Shown in pieces: positions 32,170 to 40,618 of a DNA stretch of 53,398 nucleotides. The stretch covers positions 1-53,398 of the forward strand of contig CALFPO010000014.1 of assembly GCA_937919165.1 (NCBI GenBank), written 5' to 3'. Positions within the stretch are counted from its first letter, which is position 1, and each line of letters opens with the position of its first letter. The position numbers were made by a program, and so were the translations under genes. Source of the DNA: an uncultured Bacillota bacterium (GTDB lineage: Bacteria; Bacillota_I; Bacilli_A; Erysipelotrichales; Erysipelotrichaceae). The notes under the pieces were generated by a model. That model ran no database searches, had not been told where the DNA came from, and saw nothing but the letters and a program-made list of their open reading frames with translations.

Positions 32170-34341
32170 ATGAAAATCAAGAAACCATTGCAGAAGAAGG
32201 TAGCTAAGGTGCCGGTAATCATGCAGCTTGAGGCATTGGAGTGTGGAGCTGCTTCTTTGGCGATGGTTTTGGCCTATTATGACAAATGGATTCCTTTGGA
32301 ACAGGTAAGGAGCGACTGCGGCGTCTCAAGAGACGGCTCAAACGCCCTCAATGTCATCAAGGCCGGAAGATACTACGGATTGGAAAGTCAGGGCTTTCGC
32401 TTTGAGCCTGATGCGCTCAAGGAGGACGGCTATTTTCCTTGCATAATACATTGGAACTTCAACCATTTTGTGGTGCTGAATGGGTTCAGGGGCAACTATG
32501 CCTACCTCAACGATCCCGCAAGAGGTGAGGTCAGAGTCACGATGGAGGAATTCGACAAGGCCTTCACCGGCATCACGATGATGTTCAAGCCATCAGAAGA
32601 TTTTATGCCTACCGGCAAGCCAAAGTCGATAATGGCCTTTGTGAAGGAAAGGCTGAAGGGCGCAAGAGTCGCCATCATCTTTGCGATACTTACCTCAATC
32701 ATTTCTTCAATGATGGGCATCATCTCTCCTGGCTTCACAAGAGTCTTTCTGGATCGTCTTTTGACCAAGCAGAATCCTGAATGGCTGATTCCTTTCATCA
32801 TCTTCTTCAGCGTCATTTCATTGATCCAGATCGTTATCTCTTGGATTCAGCTGATCTACAGCAACCGCATCAACGGCAAGCTTGCCGTTGTCGGTTCCAC
32901 AAGCTTCATGTGGAAGATTCTGCATCTTCCGATGGAGTTCTTCTCACAGCGTATGGCTGGAGATGTTCTGGGACGTCAGGGCTCAAATGCCAGCATCGCC
33001 AATAGCCTGGTCAATACCTTTGCGCCTTTGATACTGAACTCGTTCATGATGCTGTTCTATTTCGCCGTCATGATCAGATATAACGTCATGCTTACGGCTG
33101 TCGGACTGGCTTCGATTGCGATCAATTTCTTGGTGTCACAATACATGTCAAAGAAAAGAATCAATATCTCAAGAGCCATGTCCCGTGATGCCGGCAAGCT
33201 TTCCGGTACCACCGTATCGGGCATCGAGATGATTGAAACCATCAAGGCCGCCGGAGCTGAAGATGGCTTCTTTGAGCGTTGGGCTGGTTTCCAGGCCAGC
33301 GTCAACAATGAGATGTCCAAAACCAAGAACATCAACAACTATTTCGGCATCATTCCTACTGTCGTATCGACGATCGCCGATCTGACCATCAGCGGAATCG
33401 GCATCTATCTGACAATGAAGGGCGAATTCACGATCGGCATGATTACGGCTTTTCAGGGCTATCTTCTTTCTTTCACATCACCTGTATCATCCTTGCTGTC
33501 GGCAGGACTGACAATTCAGGAGATGCGTACAGAGATGGAAAGGATCGAGGATGTCATGAAGTATCCTGATGATCCTTCAATCTGCTACCACGACTATAGG
33601 CAAGACATAAACTATGACAAGCTCTCCGGAGCTATTGAGATAAAGAATGTGACTTTTGGCTATGCCAAACTTGACGAACCTCTCATCAAGGATTTCTCTT
33701 TGTCGGTGAAGCCAGGCCAAAGGATTGCCCTGGTGGGCGGATCAGGCTGCGGCAAGTCGACAATCGCCAAGCTCATTTCAGGAATCAATATTCCATGGGA
33801 AGGCGAAATAACTTTTGACGGCAAGAAGATAAACGAGATCGACCATGACATCTTTACCGGATCATTGGCGGTTGTGGACCAGGATATCATCATCTTCGAG
33901 GATACCATCAAGAACAATATCAAGATGTGGGATGATTCCATCGAAGATTTCGAGGTCATTCTTGCAGCAAAGGATGCCCAGATCCATGACGACATCATCG
34001 CCAGGGAAGATGGCTATGAACATGTCCTGTCGGAAGGCGGCAAGGACTTTTCGGGCGGCCAGAGACAGCGTCTGGAGATTGCCAGGGTTCTGGCTCAGGA
34101 TCCTACCATCTGCATACTTGATGAGGCCACCAGCGCTTTGGATGCCAAGACCGAATATGATGTCGTAGAAGCCATCAAGGCACGCGGCATCACCTGCATT
34201 GTCGTAGCCCATCGTCTTTCGACGATCAGAGACTGCGATCAGATCATCGTTCTTGATCATGGAAAAGTTGTCGAAAAAGGAACGCATGATGAACTGATGG
34301 AATTAGGCGGCTATTATGCCGAACTTATCACAAACGATTAG
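32170..34341 (+). CDS. NHLP-type peptidase-containing ABC exporter (C39-TM-ATPase)
   Basis: A 723-aa PCAT that would cleave a leader peptide and export the product. The C39 peptidase (about 14-135) has its triad: Cys25 in LEALECGAASLAMVLAYY, His99 in FNHFVVLNG, and Asp115 in LNDPARG. Six membrane segments lie at about 160-450. The ATPase (about 490-720) has GGSGCGKST near 522-530, FSGGQRQRLEIARVL, and CILDEATSALD. It pairs with the second ABC protein downstream. The usual substrate class ends its leader in GG or GA; no such precursor is seen in the operon. Confidence 0.93.
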   Translation: MKIKKPLQKKVAKVPVIMQLEALECGAASLAMVLAYYDKWIPLEQVRSDCGVSRDGSNALNVIKAGRYYGLESQGFRFEPDALKEDGYFPCIIHWNFNHFVVLNGFRGNYAYLNDPARGEVRVTMEEFDKAFTGITMMFKPSEDFMPTGKPKSIMAFVKERLKGARVAIIFAILTSIISSMMGIISPGFTRVFLDRLLTKQNPEWLIPFIIFFSVISLIQIVISWIQLIYSNRINGKLAVVGSTSFMWKILHLPMEFFSQRMAGDVLGRQGSNASIANSLVNTFAPLILNSFMMLFYFAVMIRYNVMLTAVGLASIAINFLVSQYMSKKRINISRAMSRDAGKLSGTTVSGIEMIETIKAAGAEDGFFERWAGFQASVNNEMSKTKNINNYFGIIPTVVSTIADLTISGIGIYLTMKGEFTIGMITAFQGYLLSFTSPVSSLLSAGLTIQEMRTEMERIEDVMKYPDDPSICYHDYRQDINYDKLSGAIEIKNVTFGYAKLDEPLIKDFSLSVKPGQRIALVGGSGCGKSTIAKLISGINIPWEGEITFDGKKINEIDHDIFTGSLAVVDQDIIIFEDTIKNNIKMWDDSIEDFEVILAAKDAQIHDDIIAREDGYEHVLSEGGKDFSGGQRQRLEIARVLAQDPTICILDEATSALDAKTEYDVVEAIKARGITCIVVAHRLSTIRDCDQIIVLDHGKVVEKGTHDELMELGGYYAELITND

Positions 34342-34349
34342 GAGCTCAT

Positions 34350-36512
34350 ATGGGTTGGTTTGATGAACAGATACGTCAGCGCAAATTGAACGATCAGAAG
34401 GTCTATGAAGACTCATTTTCAGAGATCGCCAATGCCATCATGGGCAAGAAGATCAATTATGACTTTGACATGTCCATAAGCGCCAAGAATGCCATTGAGC
34501 AGATTCTCAAGTACTATGGCTTCGCTTCCAAGGGTCTGCCTAGAGATATCAAGGACTTCAATGCTCAGCTTGAGTATCTATGTCGTCCACATGGACTGAT
34601 GTATCGAAGCGTCACGCTTACTCCAGGCTGGCATAAGGATGCGATTGGCGCCTTCTTGGGCTTCTATAAGGAAAACAATGAACCGGTAGCATTCATTCCA
34701 GGCATTGTTTCCGGATATGTATTCATAAAGGATGGAGAGACAATTGCGCTAAGCATGAAGAATGAGAAACTCTTCAAGGAAGAGGCATATTGTTTCTACA
34801 AGCCATTCCCATTGCGCAAGATCACAGCTATCGATCTGGCCAAGTATGGCTTCTCTTGCATGAACGCCAACGATTTTGGCTTCACGTTGCTGATAATGGG
34901 CATCACGACCATTGTGGGCCTGATGACGCCTAGAATCTCCCATTTCTTGACCAGCACGGTAATAGAAGAAAAGTCGTTATCGCTGCTTCTGTCGACGCTG
35001 TTCTTCTCGTTCTCGCTGTTTCTGGGCAATCTGATCTTCGGCATCTTCAAGTCGATGATCAATGACCGCATGAACACCCGCATTTCGGTCAATGTGGCTG
35101 CCGCTTCCATGATGAGGGTCATATCGCTTCCGGCAAGCTTCTTCAGGAAATTCGCTTCAGGCGATCTCAATACACGTGTATCATATCTGACTTCGCTTAC
35201 CCAGACTATCGTCAATACGATAATGTCTACGGGACTGACGAGTCTGTTCTCTTTGGCTTATATATCTTCGATCTTCAAATATGCGCCTAGTCTTGTGGTA
35301 CCATCGCTGGTCATCACTTTCCTGACGATTGCGTTATCGATCGTATCTTCAGCGATCTATATGAAGCGCTCCAAGCTGCGTATGGAACTGATGTCTAAAG
35401 AATCAGGCATGTCCTATGCGATGATAACTGGAATTCAGAAAATCAAGCTTGCGGGCGCCGAAAAGCGGGCTTTCGCTCGTTGGGCAAATCTCTATGCGAA
35501 AGAAAGCGAACAGGCTTACCGTCCCGAATATGTGGGCTTTGTCAGTACGATCATTTCGGCCATCGGAACTATCGTCATGTACTATATCGCTGCCAAGACC
35601 AATATATCGGTAGCTGACTATTATGCCTTCAATAGTGCCTATGGCATGGTTTCTGGTGCCTTCACATCAGCAGTAAGCCTTGTCATGACCTTTGCCAACA
35701 TCAAACCAACCCTAGAGATGGCCAAGCCAATCATGGATGAGGCACCGGAGATTGTCGAAGGCAAGGAAGTGCTGACCAGAATATTCGGTGGCATTGAGCT
35801 CAATGATGTGACCTTCCGCTATGATGACAATGGGCCAAACATCATCGACGGAATGTCGTTGAAGATAAAGCCAGGACAGTATGTGGCGATTGTCGGCAAG
35901 ACCGGCTGCGGCAAGTCTACCTTGATAAGACTGCTTCTGGGCTTTGAGAAGCCACAGAAGGGCGCCATCTACTATGATGGCAAGGACATAAAGGATGTCG
36001 ACCTGAAGTCGCTTCGAAAGAAGATCGGCTGCGTTACCCAGGATGGTAAACTCTTCATGGGCGATATCTTCTCCAATATCACGATTTCAGCTCCATGGCT
36101 AAGCCTGGATGAGGCTTGGGAAGCTGCCGATATAGCTGGTATCGGCGATGATATCAGAAGGATGCCGATGGGCATGAATACGCTTATTTCTGAAGGTTCA
36201 GGTGGCATATCAGGCGGCCAGAGACAGCGTCTGATGATCGCTAGGGCGATAGCTCCTAAACCGCGCATACTTATATTCGATGAGGCGACCAGCGCTTTGG
36301 ATAATGTCACTCAGAAGAAGGTCACCGAATCATTGGACAAGCTAAAGTGCACAAGAATCGTCATCGCACATCGCTTGTCGACCATCAAGCATTATGATCG
36401 CATCCTTTTCCTGGAAGAAGGAAAGATTGTCGAAGATGGAACATATGAAGAACTGATTGCGCTGAACGGACGTTTTGCGCAGATGGTAGAAAGGCAGAGA
36501 TTGGATAAGTAA
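34350..36512 (+). CDS. NHLP-type bacteriocin exporter permease/ATPase, second subunit
   Basis: A 720-aa ABC half-transporter of the NHLP companion type. The N-terminal about 150 residues are a non-catalytic domain (no C39 cysteine) that includes LTPGWHKDAIGAFLGF, typical of this subunit. Six membrane segments (about 185-455) are followed by an intact ATPase: VGKTGCGKST near 514-523, SGGQRQRLMIARAI and ILIFDEATSALDN. GGAGCT lies upstream. It would form a heterodimer with the 32170 product. Confidence 0.92.
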   Translation: MGWFDEQIRQRKLNDQKVYEDSFSEIANAIMGKKINYDFDMSISAKNAIEQILKYYGFASKGLPRDIKDFNAQLEYLCRPHGLMYRSVTLTPGWHKDAIGAFLGFYKENNEPVAFIPGIVSGYVFIKDGETIALSMKNEKLFKEEAYCFYKPFPLRKITAIDLAKYGFSCMNANDFGFTLLIMGITTIVGLMTPRISHFLTSTVIEEKSLSLLLSTLFFSFSLFLGNLIFGIFKSMINDRMNTRISVNVAAASMMRVISLPASFFRKFASGDLNTRVSYLTSLTQTIVNTIMSTGLTSLFSLAYISSIFKYAPSLVVPSLVITFLTIALSIVSSAIYMKRSKLRMELMSKESGMSYAMITGIQKIKLAGAEKRAFARWANLYAKESEQAYRPEYVGFVSTIISAIGTIVMYYIAAKTNISVADYYAFNSAYGMVSGAFTSAVSLVMTFANIKPTLEMAKPIMDEAPEIVEGKEVLTRIFGGIELNDVTFRYDDNGPNIIDGMSLKIKPGQYVAIVGKTGCGKSTLIRLLLGFEKPQKGAIYYDGKDIKDVDLKSLRKKIGCVTQDGKLFMGDIFSNITISAPWLSLDEAWEAADIAGIGDDIRRMPMGMNTLISEGSGGISGGQRQRLMIARAIAPKPRILIFDEATSALDNVTQKKVTESLDKLKCTRIVIAHRLSTIKHYDRILFLEEGKIVEDGTYEELIALNGRFAQMVERQRLDK

Positions 36513-38398
36513 TGGTACAGAAAGTCAAAAAGAATATCCTTAAGCAGATCGATGAAGAGTTTCTGCATACGACCGATGTCCTCTGGAACAACGAGATAAG
36601 AGGCAATCTTCTGACCGCAAGCGTGATGCTGCTGTCGGCAGGCATACTTGTGCTTGCTATGCTTTTGGCAAGCATCGGGGTCTTTGAGATAGACAATAGC
36701 CTGATGATGGGCGTTCTCCTTCCTTCGCTTCTGGAGCTTGTCGTTCCTTCGGCCATCTGTATAATTCTCAAGGGCGAGAAGAAGTGGCTCAAATCGGTGC
36801 TGACGATCGAGTTTGCGATTGTCTGCTGCCGTGTCGAGTCGGTATTGACCCATAATGTGGCCATCTTCATGTCGATGCCGGTCATCATTTCGGTCGTCTA
36901 CTATTCAAGGCCAGTGACAGCCTTCACAGCTTTCATTGTCACATTATTTTCTGGCATTGCCGACTATATGGCCGTTGTATATCATATGGGCGTCATAAAC
37001 CTCAATGTGCTGCATCTTCCTGTCGGCAGCATATTGAGCTTTACGGACACCACTTCATTAAGAGAAGTGATAATGAATCAGGCCAATATCGACTACATGG
37101 AGCTATGGAACAGTACCTTGGCTAATGTATATCTTCCTAAACTGATCCAGTTTTCGGGCATATCTATCGTTTGCACCGAGATAGCCAAGCGCGGCCGCAA
37201 GATGATCTTCGACCAGCAGGCTGAATCGATCAAGTCGGAAAGGATCGCATCGGAGCTGCATCTGGCTTCCGACATTCAGACCAACATGTTGCCGAATATC
37301 TTCCCGCCTTTCCCTGAAAGGACCGATTTCGACATCTATGCGTCTGCCGCTCCAGCCAAGGAAGTCGGTGGCGACTTCTATGACATGTTCTTTGTCGATG
37401 ACAAGCATCTGGCGATCGTTATCGCGGATGTATCAGGCAAGGGCATACCGGCAGCGATGTTCATGGTGATCGCCAAAACGCTCATCAAGGACCATTCGCA
37501 ATTGGGCCTAGAGCCTTGCGAGGTCTTCAATAGAGTAAACAATCTGCTGTGTGAAGGAAACGATGCTGGACTGTTTGTGACAGCATGGATGGGCATCATC
37601 AATCTGGAAAGTGGCGACATGACCTATGTCAATGCTGGGCACAATCCGCCAGTAATGATGCATGATGGCAAGGTCGCATATCTTGAATGCAAGCCTGGAT
37701 TTGTCTTGGCTGGACTTGAGGACATGAAATACAGGCAATACGATGAGCATCTCGACAAGGGTGACAAGCTATTCCTGTATACTGATGGCGCTACTGAAGC
37801 TACCGATGCCAATAATGAGCTTTATGGCGAGAAACGCTTGCTGGAATGTCTGACCAGACTTAAGGACAAGACAGTCGAAGAAATGCTTAGAGGAGTCCGA
37901 TCTGATATCGATGCCTTCGTCAAAGGGGCTGAACAATCCGACGATTTGACGCTATTGGCATTTGACTATTCTGATAAAGGAGTTGATAGTAAATATATGG
38001 AAAAGAAATTTGAGGCTGATGACAAGGAACTGCATAATGTCCTGGAATTCATTGAAGGAGAGCTTGAAAAGCACGACTGCAGCATGAAGGCATCTATGGC
38101 CTTGACACTGGCTGTCGAAGAGATCTTCGTGAACATTGCCCATTATGCCTATGAAGGCAATAAGGGCAGCGCAACAGTCGGAATCAGGTTTGAAGGCGAT
38201 GATGTCGAGATCGTTCTTACAGATCGCGGCATTCCATACAATCCTCTGGAAAGAGATGATCCAGATATCAATGCCAATATCGAAGAACGTGACATTGGCG
38301 GACTTGGCATCTATATGACAAAGAAATCTGTCGATGAATGCCATTATGAACGACAGGGCAACAGCAATATATTTACGATGAGGAAGAAGATAAGATGA
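36512..38398 (+). CDS. Membrane PP2C (SpoIIE/RsbU) phosphatase fused to RsbW-like kinase domain
   Basis: A 628-aa sensor-like protein. Residues about 30-230 contain five or six membrane segments; a linker helix (ASELHLASDIQTNMLP) leads into a PPM phosphatase domain (about 270-485) with EVGGDFYDMF near 284, IADVSGKGIPAAMFM, LYTDGATEATD and SDDLTLLAF. From about 495 a HATPase_c domain of the RsbW/SpoIIAB type follows: N-box LAVEEIFVNIAHYAY near 534-548, G1 LTDRGIPYNP near 570, G2 GGLGIYM near 596. One chain thus carries both STAS-dephosphorylating and STAS-phosphorylating potential. Its ATG overlaps the last base of the preceding stop. Confidence 0.92.
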   Translation: MVQKVKKNILKQIDEEFLHTTDVLWNNEIRGNLLTASVMLLSAGILVLAMLLASIGVFEIDNSLMMGVLLPSLLELVVPSAICIILKGEKKWLKSVLTIEFAIVCCRVESVLTHNVAIFMSMPVIISVVYYSRPVTAFTAFIVTLFSGIADYMAVVYHMGVINLNVLHLPVGSILSFTDTTSLREVIMNQANIDYMELWNSTLANVYLPKLIQFSGISIVCTEIAKRGRKMIFDQQAESIKSERIASELHLASDIQTNMLPNIFPPFPERTDFDIYASAAPAKEVGGDFYDMFFVDDKHLAIVIADVSGKGIPAAMFMVIAKTLIKDHSQLGLEPCEVFNRVNNLLCEGNDAGLFVTAWMGIINLESGDMTYVNAGHNPPVMMHDGKVAYLECKPGFVLAGLEDMKYRQYDEHLDKGDKLFLYTDGATEATDANNELYGEKRLLECLTRLKDKTVEEMLRGVRSDIDAFVKGAEQSDDLTLLAFDYSDKGVDSKYMEKKFEADDKELHNVLEFIEGELEKHDCSMKASMALTLAVEEIFVNIAHYAYEGNKGSATVGIRFEGDDVEIVLTDRGIPYNPLERDDPDINANIEERDIGGLGIYMTKKSVDECHYERQGNSNIFTMRKKIR

Positions 38399-38967
38399 GC
38401 AGAATAGATGATGCGATAAGATTTGCCGCCGATAAGCACAAAGGGGCTGTCAGAAAAGGCAATGGTCAGCCATATATCTTCCATCCGCTTGAGGTCTTGA
38501 GCCTTGTGTCGATGATGACCAAGGATGAGGATGTGCTGTGTGCAGCCATCCTGCATGATACGGTTGAAGATACCGATACCAAGATTGATGATATCGTGGA
38601 GAAGTTCGGCGATAGGGTAGCTAAGCTGGTGGATGATGAGACTGAAGATAAGATGAAGGCCTACCACAAGGATGAGACCTGGAAGGTAAGGAAAGAATAT
38701 GCGATCGAGCATATCAGAAATCTTGAGGATGAAGGCGCCAAGATGATCTGTCTGGCCGATAAGCTGTCGAATCTCCGTTCCATGCATATGCTGATGATGG
38801 TGGAAGGCGACAAGGCCTGGGACAACTTCAACATGAAGGATCCTAAGCAGCATTACTGGTACTACAGATCATTGGCTGATGCATTGTCATCGCTTGAGGA
38901 TACGGCTGTATATAAAGAATATGTGTTCATGATAGAAGCCACATTCAATAAATATCTAGGAGATTAA
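38395..38967 (+). CDS. Small HD-domain (p)ppGpp-hydrolase-like protein
   Basis: A 190-aa stand-alone HD domain resembling the hydrolase half of Rel/SpoT and the MESH1/SAH family. AADKHKGAVRKGNGQPYIFHPLEV gives the first histidine; AAILHDTVEDTD gives the HDxxED motif that marks manganese-dependent alarmone hydrolases; ICLADKLSNLRSM matches the Rel nucleotide-contact helix. It lacks synthetase, TGS and ACT parts. It overlaps the phosphatase gene by 4 nt and sits 2 nt before the STAS-kinase gene. Activity on (p)ppGpp is inferred from motifs. Confidence 0.85.
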   Translation: MSRIDDAIRFAADKHKGAVRKGNGQPYIFHPLEVLSLVSMMTKDEDVLCAAILHDTVEDTDTKIDDIVEKFGDRVAKLVDDETEDKMKAYHKDETWKVRKEYAIEHIRNLEDEGAKMICLADKLSNLRSMHMLMMVEGDKAWDNFNMKDPKQHYWYYRSLADALSSLEDTAVYKEYVFMIEATFNKYLGD

Positions 38968-38969
38968 AT

Positions 38970-40136
38970 ATGGAAAACAAATTCGAAAACAATGAACTGA
39001 CGATTTATCTGGAGGGCAATGTCGATACCAGCAATGCTGAACAGGTCGGAAAGCAGATCGATGAGATCAGAGCCAGCTATCCAAACGGAAAGATGATTCT
39101 TGATATGGAGAAGCTCGCGTATATCTCAAGTGCTGGTCTTAGGCAGATTCTGCGTCTGAAGAAAGCCGAGAAAGGCAACTTCAAGATCATCAATTGCTCA
39201 AACGATGTATATGAGATCTTCTCGATGACTGGCTTCGCAGAGATGATGGATATCGAAAAGGGCTATCGTCATCTGTCTGTAGAAGGATGTGAAAAGATCG
39301 GTGAAGGATCGAACGGCATCGTATATCGCATCAATGACGATACCATCATCAAGGTCTACAAGAATTCTGATGCCTTGAATGATATCAAGCGTGAAAGAGA
39401 GCTAGCCAAGACGGCACTTGTGCTTGGCATCAATACTGCCATTCCATTCGATGTTGTAAAGGTAGACGACAAGTTCGGTTCCGTATATGAGCTGCTTAGC
39501 GCCAAGTCCTTGACCAAACATATCATCAAGGATCCTGAGAACATCGACAAGTATGTGAAGATCTTTGTGAACATGCTGAAGTCTATCCATGCGACAGAGG
39601 TAAAGGAAGGAACTCTTCCTGATGCCAACGTAAGAGGCATAGAATGGTGCGAGGACCTCAAGGACCTGCTTCCTGAAGATACCTACAACAAGCTGCATGG
39701 CATGCTCCAGGAGCTTCCGCACACAAACCATATGCTTCATGGCGACTACCACACCAACAACGTTCACTATGTAGAGGGCGAAGATCCATTGCTAATCGAC
39801 ATGGATACCTTGGCGGTTGGTGATCCAATATATGAGTTCGGCAATATCTTCTTGGCCTTCCATGGCTTTGGCGAACTTGACCACAACAATATCGCAGACT
39901 TCTTAGGCATCACTTGGGATCAGGCTCAGCATGTCATGAACAAGACCTTTGAACTCTACTTCGATGGTTTGAGCAGCGAAGAGATCGAGCTGATCAAGAA
40001 GAAGGCTGAAGTCATCGGCTTCACCAGAATGTATCGTCGTACCTATAGAAGATTAAGAGATGACACTGCATTGCTGGAACATTGCAAGACACGTCTGATT
40101 GGCTTGGTCAATGAGGTCGACAACGTCATAATCTAA
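38970..40136 (+). CDS. STAS domain fused to an APH-type kinase
   Basis: A 388-aa fusion. Residues about 1-97 form a STAS domain with LAYISSAGLRQIL; Ser53/Ser54 fall at exactly the same residue numbers as in the stand-alone STAS protein of this operon. Residues about 105-388 are an aminoglycoside-phosphotransferase-like kinase: Gly-rich loop KIGEGSNGIVYRI, Lys in DTIIKVYKN, catalytic loop HGDYHTNNVHY near 254-264, and metal-binding LIDMDTLAVGDP. The kinase resembles what I recall as TIGR02172. Its substrate could be the STAS domain, another protein, or a small molecule. Resistance to aminoglycosides is unlikely given the context. Confidence 0.88.
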   Translation: MENKFENNELTIYLEGNVDTSNAEQVGKQIDEIRASYPNGKMILDMEKLAYISSAGLRQILRLKKAEKGNFKIINCSNDVYEIFSMTGFAEMMDIEKGYRHLSVEGCEKIGEGSNGIVYRINDDTIIKVYKNSDALNDIKRERELAKTALVLGINTAIPFDVVKVDDKFGSVYELLSAKSLTKHIIKDPENIDKYVKIFVNMLKSIHATEVKEGTLPDANVRGIEWCEDLKDLLPEDTYNKLHGMLQELPHTNHMLHGDYHTNNVHYVEGEDPLLIDMDTLAVGDPIYEFGNIFLAFHGFGELDHNNIADFLGITWDQAQHVMNKTFELYFDGLSSEEIELIKKKAEVIGFTRMYRRTYRRLRDDTALLEHCKTRLIGLVNEVDNVII

Positions 40137-40141
40137 GTTTC

Positions 40142-40342
40142 ATGGAAAGAGCGAAAAGACTTGACGATAATTGCCTGAAGGATTCATCAAAGGAAGAAGG
40201 CTGCATCTTCTTTCTTAGAAAAATAGACAAAAGCAATATCAGATCATGCTCAAACTGCTACTACAATATGTTCGTGGATGGCATAAGCATCTGCAGCAAC
40301 AAGAACAAGACCAAAGCTGATCGGTTTGATCGCAATATATGA
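40142..40342 (+). CDS. Small cysteine-containing protein at the end of the exporter operon
   Basis: A 66-aa basic protein with five cysteines (11, 21, 36, 39, 51). CSNCYY and the later SIC could bind zinc. It begins 5 nt after the STAS-kinase stop and ends just before the operon terminator, so it is cotranscribed. No GG or GA leader-cleavage site, no nitrile-hydratase-like or Nif11-like leader, and no hydrophobic core are visible, so calling it an exported peptide would be speculation. No SD is obvious; coupling to the upstream gene is likely if it is translated. Confidence 0.55.
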   Translation: MERAKRLDDNCLKDSSKEEGCIFFLRKIDKSNIRSCSNCYYNMFVDGISICSNKNKTKADRFDRNI

Positions 40343-40347
40343 ATTAG

Positions 40348-40376
40348 AGCCATCTTCATTGAAGATGGCTTTTGAT
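40348..40376 (+). terminator. Terminator closing the exporter/partner-switch operon
   Basis: AGCCATCTTC (40348-40357) pairs with GAAGATGGCT (40361-40370), loop ATT, followed by TTTGATTT. Confidence 0.88.
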
Positions 40377-40384
40377 TTGGACAA

Positions 40385-40413
40385 TTGAAAAAAGACCAAT
40401 AAAAGATTATGAT
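40385..40413 (+). promoter_or_regulatory. Promoter of the leuS T-box leader
   Basis: TTGAAA (40385-40390), 17-nt spacer, TATGAT (40408-40413). A good sigma-A promoter. Confidence 0.65.
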
Positions 40414-40419
40414 AATAAG

Positions 40420-40600
40420 GTAATCGTCAGAAGCATTAGTCATGGCTACCCGTCGTAGAGAACTGCCGGTCGGTGAAAGGCAGTCGGAGAGATGATGAAC
40501 TCGTCTGGCATGAAGATTAAGCGTGGAAGTCGCGTTAAGACTAAGAGAGACAAGTAAAGGTGGTACCGCGCAATTGCGCCCTTTGGTAGCGCCTTTTTAT
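40420..40600 (+). promoter_or_regulatory. T-box riboswitch controlling leuS
   Basis: The conserved T-box sequence AAAGGTGGTACCGCG is at 40556-40570. Upstream, GAGAACTGCCGGTCGGTGAAAGGCAGT (positions 40457-40483) matches the stem I apical part, followed by GATGATGAACTC, whose CTC at 40500-40502 is the likely leucine specifier. Uncharged tRNA-Leu would pair with the specifier and the T-box bulge, allowing leuS transcription. The specifier assignment is moderately sure; the class is certain. Confidence 0.93.
40576..40598 (+). terminator. Regulated terminator of the leuS T-box
   Basis: GCGCCC (40576-40581) pairs with GG plus GCGC (40585-40592) around TTT with a 2-nt TA bulge, followed by CTTTTT. 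It competes with the T-box antiterminator. Confidence 0.7.
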
Positions 40601-40618
40601 TTCGGAGGTTTAAATAAG

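Noticed and set aside
38970..40136. Aminoglycoside resistance gene
   Set aside because: The fold is APH-like, but the STAS fusion and operon context point to a regulatory or metabolic kinase.
40142..40342. Bacteriocin precursor for the NHLP exporter
   Set aside because: No GG/GA cleavage site, no leader family similarity and no hydrophobic core; kept only as a small Cys-containing protein.
40523..40618. N-terminal extension of leuS
   Set aside because: It translates through the T-box and its terminator. The SD CGGAGG and the family N-terminus place the start at 40619.
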